Assembly (NCBI GenBank): GCA_963834755.1
Contig: CAWICQ010000001.1
Span: 62,001-126,000, forward strand
Direction of reading: 5' to 3'
Origin: Dokdonella_A sp963834755
Lineage (GTDB): Bacteria; Pseudomonadota; Gammaproteobacteria; Xanthomonadales; Rhodanobacteraceae
Length of the DNA stretch: 64,000 nt
Part shown: piece after piece, positions 25,000 through 32,879 of the stretch
Position numbering within the stretch: position 1 is the first letter of the stretch
How the letters are laid out: each line of letters opens with the position of its first letter
The notes under the pieces: model-generated
Database searches by the model: none
The model's input: the letters and a program-made list of their open reading frames with translations, nothing else
Told to the model about the DNA's origin: nothing
Program-made: the position numbers and the translations under genes

Positions 25000-25818
25000 T
25001 CAGCCCTTGAGATAGAGCGGCACGCCGGCGTGTTGCAGGAGATAGCGCGGGATGGGATCGAGGTGCACGTCGCCGAATCGACTCTTGCCCGGAGCACCCG
25101 CGACGACAAGATCCACGCGATGACGAGACGCTGCTTCGAGCAGCGCGTCGGCGGCCTCGTCCGCGCCTGCATCCAGCTCCTCGAGCTCGATCGCGATGCC
25201 ATGTTTTGCAAGGTGATGCAGCGGGTCGAATGGCGGGCGTCCGTCGGGTCGTTCCACCGGCCAGTTCCCGCGCAGCAGAACGACGCAGGTCGCCCTGCCG
25301 AGCAGTGGAAGCGCTTCGTGCAGCGCGCGGATCGAAGCGGACGAACCATCGTAGACGAGCGCGATGCGCTCGAGCCGGCCGATTGCGTAGGTCGCTTCCG
25401 GCACCACGATGCAGGCGAATCCGGACAGCAGCGTTTCGCTGATCAAGTCGATCGCTCGCTCGGCTTCGGCGTTCGGCCGCTCGAACACGACGACGTCGCT
25501 CCAGTTGGCGGCGACGCCTACAACATTCGCCGCATCGCCGAGTGCGACCTGCCACTGCGCTCTCTGCACGCCGAATTGCCGCGCCCACGTGGCGAAGCGC
25601 GGTCCGGCCAGCATGGCGGCCTGCACTTCGTCCTGCGCGTAGGCGATCAACTCCGCACCGATCGATGCCGGCATGCCGCTCGGTGTCCGTAACGGCAACC
25701 GCGGCGCGACGTGAATGCCGGTCAACGACGCGTCGACGGTCGCCGCAAGCTCCGCCGCATAGCGGGCGCCGGGCGACCACGTATGGATGTCGGCGCAATA
25801 GGCGAGGATATCCTGCAC
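25000..25818 (-). CDS. tandem-domain universal stress protein, diverged
   Basis: This 272-residue protein (start MQDILAYCADIHTWSPG) has two Usp folds. The C-terminal loop reads VAGAPGKSRFGDVHLDPIPRYLLQHAGVPLYLKG; the family's GxxG is degenerate (GAPGKSRFGD), so ATP binding is doubtful. It lies between the acetyltransferase gene (10 nt) and the AMP-phosphorylase-like gene (5 nt), in one operon. Confidence 0.85.
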   Translation of the reverse strand: MQDILAYCADIHTWSPGARYAAELAATVDASLTGIHVAPRLPLRTPSGMPASIGAELIAYAQDEVQAAMLAGPRFATWARQFGVQRAQWQVALGDAANVVGVAANWSDVVVFERPNAEAERAIDLISETLLSGFACIVVPEATYAIGRLERIALVYDGSSASIRALHEALPLLGRATCVVLLRGNWPVERPDGRPPFDPLHHLAKHGIAIELEELDAGADEAADALLEAASRHRVDLVVAGAPGKSRFGDVHLDPIPRYLLQHAGVPLYLKG

Positions 25819-25828
25819 GCGCGCCGCT

Positions 25829-26560
25829 TCACTGCAGTTTCAGAGTATGGATGACCTGTCTTGGATCATCCGGATCGGTCTTGCGACGGAAACCGAAGAA
25901 CTTGGCCAGATCGCGCATGCCCGTGTTGCCGACCTCGTCGATCGACATCATCGATCGCACACCGCGCGATCGCGCGACTTCGATCAGATGCCGCATCAGC
26001 AATGCGCCGAGTCCGCGGTTGCGCCATTCGTCACTCACGGTGACAGCGCATTCTGAGGTCTTGCCGTCCTTGCTCGTGCTGTAGCGTGCGACGCCGATTT
26101 CGACCTTCTCGCCGTCGCGGTGGATCAGCGCGACGAACGCCATGTCGCGCCGATAGTCGATGTCGGTCAGGTTGTGAATCAGCTCATCGCTCGGCTCGTT
26201 CATCTGGCCGAGAAAGCGCAGACGCCGCGATTCCGGCGAAAGGCGTTTGATGAAAGCCCGCTCAAGTGCTGCGTCTTCCTTGTGGATCGGGCGGATCAGA
26301 ATGCGCGTGCCGTCTGCGAGCGTCTCGGTCCATCGCGGATCGTCACGTGACGGAGCGGTCGTGACGAGCGCCTTGGCGGGTTTTCCTACCGGACGCGGCG
26401 CTTTCGGCTTGCGCGCCGACGCGTTGGATTTTGCCTTCGCGGCGGTCTTGCGTCGCATGGGTTTCGCGACGGTCTTGCTGCGGCGCGACCGCGCACTGTC
26501 GGTCGTCTTGGCCTTCACGGAAGCGCGGCGGCGCGGGGTACGGGTCGAACGGGTGGCCAT
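25829..26560 (-). CDS. GNAT acetyltransferase with histone-H1-like basic tail
   Basis: This 243-residue protein starts at the ATG after AGGAGATG. Residues 1-66 are almost only Lys, Arg, Ala, Ser, Thr and Pro, with many SRRSK / KPMRRKTAAK-like blocks, resembling bacterial H1-type DNA-binding tails. The rest is a GNAT domain (about 78-243) with the acetyl-CoA loop RNRGLGALL and the substrate-side GVARYSTSKDGKTSECAV, like the GNAT part of Pat/YfiQ enzymes. It may acetylate proteins, perhaps while bound to nucleic acid. It is first gene of the Usp/phosphorylase/PRPP operon, with an FNR-like site 55 bp upstream. Confidence 0.82.
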   Translation of the reverse strand: MATRSTRTPRRRASVKAKTTDSARSRRSKTVAKPMRRKTAAKAKSNASARKPKAPRPVGKPAKALVTTAPSRDDPRWTETLADGTRILIRPIHKEDAALERAFIKRLSPESRRLRFLGQMNEPSDELIHNLTDIDYRRDMAFVALIHRDGEKVEIGVARYSTSKDGKTSECAVTVSDEWRNRGLGALLMRHLIEVARSRGVRSMMSIDEVGNTGMRDLAKFFGFRRKTDPDDPRQVIHTLKLQ

Positions 26561-26614
26561 GGCGGCATCTCCTTGAAGCGTGCCGTCACTATGGCCCGGT
26601 CGCGCAGCGGGCAA

Positions 26615-26628
26615 TTGATCCACGTCAT
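26615..26628 (-). promoter_or_regulatory. FNR-like box before acetyltransferase operon
   Basis: On the minus strand this reads ATGACGTGGATCAA, near TTGAC-N4-ATCAA (first T is A). It is centred about 61 bp upstream of the acetyltransferase ATG, the same spacing as the better sites. Confidence 0.5.
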
Positions 26629-26653
26629 CCGCCGGCGAGATTCGCCCTTCGGG

Positions 26654-27826
26654 TCAGCGTCTGAGCCGGTCGGTCGCACGCGCGACGACGATCTCCTCGT
26701 CGGTGGGAATCGCGAATACGTCGACGCGTGAATCGGGCGCGCTGATGCGCGGGCGGTGGCGCGCATTTGCGTCGGCGTCCAGCGCGACGCCGAGCCATGC
26801 CGAACAAGCGCAGACGCGACGTCGCATCTGCGCCGAGTGCTCGCCGATGCCGCCGCTGAAGACCAGCACGTCGAGCCCTTCGAGCGCTGCGGCCATCGCG
26901 GCGATCTCGCAGCCCGCGCGATATGCGAAGAGGTCCATGGCTTCCTCGGCATGCGGGTCGCCACTCGCCTCGAGAACGCGCAGATCGTCGCTGATTCCTG
27001 ATACGCCGAGCAGGCCGGAACGGTTATAGAGCAAGTCCTCGACGGCGGCGGGCGTCATTGGTCTTTGCTGCAGCAGATACAGCAATAGACCAGGATCGAT
27101 CGCGCCGCTGCGCCGACCCATCATGAGTCCATCGAGCGCGGTGAAGCCCATCGTCGTCGCCATGCTGCGCCGATCGCGCATCGCGCACAGGCTGGCGCCG
27201 TTCCCGAGATGGGCGAGGACAACGCGTCCGTTGGCGCGAGCGCCGGCGTAGCGCGGCAGAACGCCACTGAGATATTCGTACGAGAGCCCATGAAAACCGT
27301 AACGGATGATGCCTTCGGCAGCGAAAGCGCGCGGCAGCGCGAACCATTGTGCGCGCGCCGGTTGGGTGCGATGGAATGCGGTATCGAAGCACGCGATCTG
27401 CGTCAGGCCGGGCCATGTCTGGGCAACCATGCGGATCGCAGCCAGGTTGTGAGGCTGGTGCTGCGGGGCGAGCGGCACGAGCTTTTCGAGCGCGGCGAGC
27501 ACGTGCTCGTCTACGACGACAGGCTCCGCGAAATCCATTCCACCATGCACGACGCGATGGCCCGCCGCCCGAACCACGACGTCGGCCACCGATTGGCGGA
27601 TGCGATCGAGCAGCCAGCGTCCGGCTGTGGAGTGATCGCGGATCTCGGCCGGCAATTCCGTCTCGCCGAAATCCGCAGCCCGTGGTCCCTCGATGTGCGC
27701 GGCGATGTCGTCGTCGCCAATGTTCTCGATATGGACTCGGCACTGCAGATCGAGCGTGCCGGCGGCATAGAGCGCGACCTTGATGCTCGACGAGCCGACA
27801 TTGAGAACCAGGATCGCTTCGATCAT
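26654..27826 (-). CDS. ackA: acetate kinase
   Basis: This 390-residue ASKHA kinase begins ILVLNVGSSSIKVALY, the family's adenosine/phosphate motif. It also has HLGNGASLCAM and VFSGGIGEHSA. It makes ATP from acetyl phosphate and ADP. It overlaps the phosphotransacetylase gene by 4 nt, so the acetyl-CoA to acetate route for substrate-level ATP is encoded together. It sits in the FNR-type stress island. Confidence 0.95.
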   Translation of the reverse strand: MIEAILVLNVGSSSIKVALYAAGTLDLQCRVHIENIGDDDIAAHIEGPRAADFGETELPAEIRDHSTAGRWLLDRIRQSVADVVVRAAGHRVVHGGMDFAEPVVVDEHVLAALEKLVPLAPQHQPHNLAAIRMVAQTWPGLTQIACFDTAFHRTQPARAQWFALPRAFAAEGIIRYGFHGLSYEYLSGVLPRYAGARANGRVVLAHLGNGASLCAMRDRRSMATTMGFTALDGLMMGRRSGAIDPGLLLYLLQQRPMTPAAVEDLLYNRSGLLGVSGISDDLRVLEASGDPHAEEAMDLFAYRAGCEIAAMAAALEGLDVLVFSGGIGEHSAQMRRRVCACSAWLGVALDADANARHRPRISAPDSRVDVFAIPTDEEIVVARATDRLRR

Positions 27827-29214
27827 TTCGACGCGCTTCGGAAATGCTCGAGCAGCACGGCAAGCGCGCAGGACGCCAGTCTCGCCAGCACGTCGTCCGA
27901 GCGGCTGGTGAGCACGATCGGAACGCGTGCGCCGAGCACGATCCCCGCCGAGTCGGCGCCGGAAAGGTAGATGAGCTGCTTGGCCAGCATATTGCCCGAC
28001 TCGAGGTCGGGCACAACGAGTATGTCGGCGTCGCCGGCGACGGGCGAAACAATCTGTTTCGTCTCAGCGGCTGCGCGCGAGATCGCGTTGTCGAACGCGA
28101 GCGGCCCGTCGACGAGACCACCGACGATCTGGCCGCGATCGACCATCTTGCACAGCGCCGCGGCCTCGACCGTCGAGTGAATCTTCGGGTTGATCGTCTC
28201 GACCGCCGACAAGATCGCCACCTTCGGCAATCGAATCGCGATCGCGTGCGCGAGATCGATCGCGTTCTGGACGATGTCGCGCTTGTCCATCAGGTCGGGA
28301 TAGATATTGATCGCGGCGTCGGTGAGCAGCAACGGTTTGGGATATGTCGGGACGTCGAGCGCGAAAACGTGACTCATGCGCCGTTCCGTGCGCAAACCCG
28401 AAGCGGCGTCGACCACGGCCGCCATCAGCTCGTCGGTGTGCAGCGCGCCCTTCATCAGTGCGCGGACCGCACCGCTGCGCGCGAGATCGACGGCGCGCGC
28501 CGCGGCCGCGTGGCTGTGCGGCGTGTCGAGGATCTCGACCCCATCGAGCGAAAGTCCTGCCGCAGCGGCCGTCTTGCGGATCTTCGCTTCGGGTCCGACC
28601 AGCACCGGCACGATCAACAGCTTGCTCCTCGCTTCGAGAGCGCCGGTCAGCGACAGCTCGTCGCACGGATGCACAACCGCCATGCGCAACGGTTCCAGCG
28701 ATCGCGTCGCGTCGATCAGCTGGCGATAGCGCAGGCCGCGCTCGTGCAGGTGCACCTCCGCAAGCGCGGTGCGCGGCCGTCGCACTTTCGCGGTCGGTGC
28801 GATGACGCTGGCGACGCCCTCGACGACGACATCACCTGCCTGATTGCGACACACGCAATCCAGCGTGACACGGTTGCCCGGCATGTGCTTCTCGCGCACG
28901 CTGACGCGCACCGTGACCGTATCGCCGACGCCGACCGGTTTGCGGAAATGCAGGGTCTGGTCGACATAGATCGTGCCCGGTCCCGGCAGTTCCGTACCCA
29001 ACACGGCCGATATCAGCGCGCCGCCCCACATTCCGTGCGCGATGACTTTGTGGAACACATCGGAGCGGGCGAAGTTCTCGTCGACATGTTCGGGATTGAC
29101 GTCGCCGGACAATACCGCGAACAACTCGATGTCGTCCTTGCGCAAGGTGCGCGTGATCTCGGCCTGATCGCCAACCTTGAGCTCGTCGTAGGTCTTGTTC
29201 TCGATGTACTGCAT
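27823..29214 (-). CDS. MaoC-like hydratase fused to phosphate acetyltransferase
   Basis: This 463-residue protein starts at MQYIENKTY. Residues about 10-150 form a MaoC/hot-dog domain with the hydratase motif (ARSDVFHKVIAHGMWGG). Residues about 165-455 form a phosphate acetyl/butyryltransferase domain (ALMKGALHTDELM, LLLTDAAINIYPDL, ADILVVPDLESGN). Such fusions are known and annotated as bifunctional enoyl-CoA hydratase/phosphate acetyltransferase. Coupled to ackA, it supplies acetyl (or another acyl) phosphate; the hot-dog part may feed it from acyl-CoA breakdown. Confidence 0.9.
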   Translation of the reverse strand: MQYIENKTYDELKVGDQAEITRTLRKDDIELFAVLSGDVNPEHVDENFARSDVFHKVIAHGMWGGALISAVLGTELPGPGTIYVDQTLHFRKPVGVGDTVTVRVSVREKHMPGNRVTLDCVCRNQAGDVVVEGVASVIAPTAKVRRPRTALAEVHLHERGLRYRQLIDATRSLEPLRMAVVHPCDELSLTGALEARSKLLIVPVLVGPEAKIRKTAAAAGLSLDGVEILDTPHSHAAAARAVDLARSGAVRALMKGALHTDELMAAVVDAASGLRTERRMSHVFALDVPTYPKPLLLTDAAINIYPDLMDKRDIVQNAIDLAHAIAIRLPKVAILSAVETINPKIHSTVEAAALCKMVDRGQIVGGLVDGPLAFDNAISRAAAETKQIVSPVAGDADILVVPDLESGNMLAKQLIYLSGADSAGIVLGARVPIVLTSRSDDVLARLASCALAVLLEHFRSASK

Positions 29215-29288
29215 CGGTTTTCCGCCCGCGCATCCAGTCCCGTGGTTCGGCTCAAGCGTACAGTGTCGCCGACGTATGTGTCGCATGA

Positions 29289-29302
29289 TTGACCAGGATC
29301 AA
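29289..29302. promoter_or_regulatory. FNR-type box between pta-ackA and beta-CASP nuclease
   Basis: TTGACCAGGATCAA matches TTGAC-N4-ATCAA. It lies 81 bp before the phosphotransacetylase start (minus) and 72 bp before the nuclease start (plus), so it could serve either. Confidence 0.7.
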
Positions 29303-29367
29303 GCGTCGCGGCGGCCGACCATCTAGAGTGCGCAGGCCGGGCGCGTCGCTGGCGGGGGAGGATGCGG

Positions 29368-30768
29368 ATGATCGCAATCACATGCCACGGCGCCGCCCGG
29401 CAAGTCACAGGGTCCTGTCACCTCCTCGAATGCGCCTCGCAGCGAATGCTGATCGACTGCGGCCTCTTTCAGGGCAGCGATGCGGTCGAGAACGGCAATG
29501 CGGCGGAATTCGGCTTCGATCCCGCGTCGATCGACTTCGTTCTACTGACCCACGCGCACCTCGATCATTGCGGTCGCATACCGTTGTTGGTCAAACGAGG
29601 ATTTCGTGGCGAAATCATCGCGACCGCTCCGACGCGCGAACTGGCGCGGCTCGTGATGAGCGACGCCGCGTCGCTGCAGCAAGAGGACGCGCGCATGCGC
29701 TCGCGGCGACTGCATCGCGGCGGAAATGCCGATTCGGTGCCGCTCTACACGATCGACGATGCGTTCCATGCGATGGATTTCTTCGGCCGCAAGGCCGAGT
29801 ACGGACGCGATATCGACCTCGCGCCGGACCTGCGCGTTCGCTTCGTCGATGCCGGACACATGCTCGGATCCGCTTGCGTGCTCGTCGATGCGGGAACCGG
29901 CGCTTCGCGCCGGCGCATCCTGTTCTCGGGCGACATCGGCAATCCGGGCCGGCCGCTGCTGCGCATTGCCGAGCCGCCGCCGGCGGCGGATGTCGTGGTG
30001 ATGGAAGCGACGTACGGCGATCGCAACCATCGATCGATGTCGGCCAGTGTCGATGAGCTCGTCGCCGCGATCAAGGACAGGCTCGACAGCGGCGGCAATG
30101 TGGTCATCCCGACGTTCGCGCTCGAACGCGCGCAGGAAGTCATCTTTCATCTCGCCAATGCCGTGCGCGCAGGCACGCTGCCGCGCAACTTGCGCGTCTT
30201 CCTCGATTCGCCGATGGCGATCTCGGCGACTTCGATCTTTGCGCGCTATCCCGATTGTCTGGGCGAAGAATCACGCGCGCGCATTGCCGCCGGCAGCGAC
30301 CCGTTCGGGCTGCCGACGCTGCGCTTCACGCGCGATGTCGCCGAGTCGATGGCGATCAACAATATCGACGGCGGAGCGGTGATCCTTGCGGGCTCCGGCA
30401 TGTGCACCGGCGGCCGTGTGCTCCATCACCTCAAGCACAATCTCTGGCGCGAGAATGCCGGCGTCGTATTCGTCGGCTACGCCGCCGAAGGGACACCCGC
30501 GCGCCGCATCATCGATGGCGCCGACTACGTGCGCATTCTCGGCGAGGAAATCCGCGTTCGCGCGAAGATATGGACGATCAATGGCTTCTCGGCGCACGCG
30601 GGTCAGGACGATCTGCTGCGCTGGATCGCGCACACCGGCGCACCGCGCAAGGTCCTGCTGGTCCATGGCGAGCCGGCGCGAGGCATGCAACCGCTTGCCG
30701 AACGCATTCGGCAGAGCGGACTCTCCGTCGAGATGCCCGCCCAGGGCGAACGCCTGACGTTCGACTGA
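29368..30768 (+). CDS. beta-CASP metallo-beta-lactamase nuclease (RNA-processing type)
   Basis: This 466-residue protein starts at the second ATG, 6 nt after GGGGGAGG; an ATG 6 nt upstream is too close to the site. The metallo-beta-lactamase motif THAHLDHCG (His62, His64, Asp66, His67), FSGDIGN and TYGDRNH precede a beta-CASP cap. Motifs FALERAQEV, SGMCTGG and NGFSAHAGQDDLL complete the CPSF/Ysh1-like exonuclease pattern. It probably processes or degrades RNA. Placement beside Usp and pta-ackA genes behind an FNR-type site suggests a role in RNA turnover under low oxygen or energy stress. Confidence 0.88.
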   Translation: MIAITCHGAARQVTGSCHLLECASQRMLIDCGLFQGSDAVENGNAAEFGFDPASIDFVLLTHAHLDHCGRIPLLVKRGFRGEIIATAPTRELARLVMSDAASLQQEDARMRSRRLHRGGNADSVPLYTIDDAFHAMDFFGRKAEYGRDIDLAPDLRVRFVDAGHMLGSACVLVDAGTGASRRRILFSGDIGNPGRPLLRIAEPPPAADVVVMEATYGDRNHRSMSASVDELVAAIKDRLDSGGNVVIPTFALERAQEVIFHLANAVRAGTLPRNLRVFLDSPMAISATSIFARYPDCLGEESRARIAAGSDPFGLPTLRFTRDVAESMAINNIDGGAVILAGSGMCTGGRVLHHLKHNLWRENAGVVFVGYAAEGTPARRIIDGADYVRILGEEIRVRAKIWTINGFSAHAGQDDLLRWIAHTGAPRKVLLVHGEPARGMQPLAERIRQSGLSVEMPAQGERLTFD

Positions 30769-30802
30769 CGTCGCACCGCGCACGCGGCAGATTCGCTCCG
30801 AC

Positions 30803-30816
30803 TTGACGCAGATCAG
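30803..30816 (+). promoter_or_regulatory. FNR-like box before Usp-alcohol dehydrogenase operon
   Basis: TTGACGCAGATCAG matches TTGAC-N4-ATCAG, centred about 94 bp upstream of the Usp ATG. Confidence 0.6.
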
Positions 30817-30903
30817 GATGGTGCCGGGCGCCGCTCGCTAGCGTGTCCCCTCGAAGCCGACGCCTCCTTCACGAGGAGATCGACAAGCGCGAGAGGACAG
30901 GTC

Positions 30904-31734
30904 ATGCAGGACGTTCTGATCTATGTGCACAGCCTCAAGCAGCCTTGGGATCCCGTGGTCGAATACGGTGGACGACTGGCTGCGCTGCTCGGCGCCTCGG
31001 TCACTGGTGCCTACGTCTATCCATGGCCGCAATATTCGCCGCCGCCGTTCAGCTCGCCTGACTTCATCGCGCTCATCTTCCAGAATTCGCGTGCGCAGGA
31101 GGCTGCCGCGAAGGCGGCCGAGGAACCTTTCAAGCGCTGGGCGAAGTCGGTCGGCGTCCGCGATACGACCTGGCACGTCGCGGAAGGGTACCTGCCGGAT
31201 GCGCTTGCGCAGATCGGTACGTGGCACGATTTGCTCGTGCTCGAGCTCAATTCGGATGCGCCGTGGGGTTCGCCTTCGGATGTGGCGAGTCTGGTACTCG
31301 CGTCGCATCTGCCGACCGTCATAGTTCCTGGCATGCAGAAATTGAATGGCGCGCCGGGCTGCGTGCTGGTCGCATGGAACGGCGCCCCGGAATCGGTCCG
31401 CGCGATCCACGCGGCACTGCCGTTGCTCCAGCGCGCCAAGCGCGTGGTCATGTTGTGCGGCGAGCGACGCAACAGCTATCTCGAGATCACCTGGAAACCG
31501 CCGTTCGACATGAACGCCTACCTGCTCCGGCATGGCGTCAAGCTCGAATTTCGGAATCTCGAGGTGGACGATGAGCAGGCCGGCGCGGCGATTCTCGATG
31601 CCGCGTCGGAGCTCAAGGCCGAACTCATCGTCATGGGAGCCTACGGCCGAAATCGTTTCAGCGAGTGGGCGCTCGGCGGCGCGACGCGTCATGTGCTGAA
31701 TCACACTCAGGTACCGGTCTTCATGCGTCATTGA
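30904..31734 (+). CDS. tandem-domain universal stress protein
   Basis: This 276-residue, two-domain Usp protein starts MQDVLIYVHSLKQPW. The C-terminal loop GAYGRNRFSEWALGGATRHVL is nearly the same as in the protein at 19822-20646, again with Gly in place of the final Ser/Thr. The N-terminal domain carries the QNSRAQEAAAKAAEE helix. An alcohol dehydrogenase gene follows by 48 nt on the same strand. Confidence 0.88.
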   Translation: MQDVLIYVHSLKQPWDPVVEYGGRLAALLGASVTGAYVYPWPQYSPPPFSSPDFIALIFQNSRAQEAAAKAAEEPFKRWAKSVGVRDTTWHVAEGYLPDALAQIGTWHDLLVLELNSDAPWGSPSDVASLVLASHLPTVIVPGMQKLNGAPGCVLVAWNGAPESVRAIHAALPLLQRAKRVVMLCGERRNSYLEITWKPPFDMNAYLLRHGVKLEFRNLEVDDEQAGAAILDAASELKAELIVMGAYGRNRFSEWALGGATRHVLNHTQVPVFMRH

Positions 31735-31782
31735 GCGAAGCGTATCGTTCTCGGTGTCGGCAAGCTGCCAGGGTACGCGGAC

Positions 31783-32766
31783 GTGCGTGCGATGGTGTCC
31801 ATGGGAGCGGGGCTACCGCTTCGGTACCGGGAGTTGCCCGATCCGGCCCCGCGGCCGGACGAGGTTCGTCTGCGCATAGAAGCCTGCGGCGTCTGCCGGA
31901 CCGATCTGCATGTCGTCGATCGGGAGTTGCCCGACACGCCCGCGCAAATCATCCCGGGACATGAAGTCGTCGGTGTTGTCGATGTGGTCGGCGCGAATGT
32001 CTCCGCCTTCTCGGTCGGCGACCGCGTCGGGGTTCCATGGCTTGGCTCGACGTGCGGTCATTGCGAATACTGCCACGCCGGTCGCGAAAACCTTTGCGAT
32101 GCGCCGACGTTCACCGGCTACACGCGATCAGGCGGATTCGCCACGCACATCGTCGCGTGCGCCGATTACTGCGTGCCGTTGCCGGCCGGCGTAGATCCCG
32201 TCGCGACCGCGCCACTTCTATGCGCCGGGCTGATCGGCTGGCGTTGCTTGCAGAAAACAGGAGAAGCGTTTCGCATCGGTTTGTACGGATTCGGCGCGGC
32301 GGCTCACATCGTCGCCCAGATCGCGCGATGGCAGCGTCGCGAGGTGTTCGCCTTCACGCGCGCGGGCGATCTCGAGACGCAGGCGTTCGCGCGATCGCTC
32401 GGAGCCGCCTGGGCGGGCGCTTCCGGCGATGCACCACCGGTTGCGCTCGATGCGGCGATCATTTTCGCACCGGTCGGATCGCTGGTCGTCGACGCGTTGC
32501 GCGCCGTGAAGAAGGGCGGCCGCGTCGTCTGCGGCGGCATCCACATGAGCGACATTCCTTCGTTTGGCTATCAGCTGCTGTGGCACGAGCGCGAGATCGT
32601 ATCGGTCGCCAACTTGACACGCGCCGATGCGCACGAATTTTTCGCGGTCGCGCCGCGCGCGGGTATCGTGGTCACGACCACGCGTTATACGCTCCAGGAT
32701 GCGAATCGCGCTCTGACCGATTTGCGCAACGGAACGTTCGACGGAGCCGCGGTACTGGTTCCGTAA
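31783..32766 (+). CDS. zinc-dependent alcohol dehydrogenase
   Basis: This 327-residue MDR-family enzyme starts at GTG. Catalytic zinc ligands are in CGVCRTDLH and GHEVVG, and the structural zinc loop is CGHCEYCHAGRENLC. The NAD(P)-binding GLYGFGAAAH resembles GxGxxG. It resembles AdhP-like or 'zinc-binding alcohol dehydrogenase' proteins found with Usp genes, probably reducing aldehydes or fermenting to alcohol. It is likely co-transcribed with the preceding Usp gene. Confidence 0.87.
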   Translation: MRAMVSMGAGLPLRYRELPDPAPRPDEVRLRIEACGVCRTDLHVVDRELPDTPAQIIPGHEVVGVVDVVGANVSAFSVGDRVGVPWLGSTCGHCEYCHAGRENLCDAPTFTGYTRSGGFATHIVACADYCVPLPAGVDPVATAPLLCAGLIGWRCLQKTGEAFRIGLYGFGAAAHIVAQIARWQRREVFAFTRAGDLETQAFARSLGAAWAGASGDAPPVALDAAIIFAPVGSLVVDALRAVKKGGRVVCGGIHMSDIPSFGYQLLWHEREIVSVANLTRADAHEFFAVAPRAGIVVTTTRYTLQDANRALTDLRNGTFDGAAVLVP

Positions 32767-32791
32767 CACCGTATGCTCGGCGGCTGTTACG

Positions 32792-32808
32792 AACCGTTAC
32801 AAACGGTT
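32792..32808. repeat. inverted repeat before the FNR-like gene
   Basis: AACCGT-TACAA-ACGGTT forms a 6-bp inverted repeat with 5-nt spacer, 26 nt after the dehydrogenase stop and about 70 nt before the regulator start. It may be a weak terminator or an operator; it does not match the FNR-type sites. Confidence 0.4.
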
Positions 32809-32879
32809 GCTGCGGCGACGTCGAATTGTGAGCGTCGGCCGATAACGTCTCTTCCGCGAACCCGCGTTAGGAGACCGAC

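Noticed and set aside
27844..29292. 482-codon plus-strand frame antisense to phosphotransacetylase
   Set aside because: Shadow of a verified gene; it also runs across the FNR-type promoter region.
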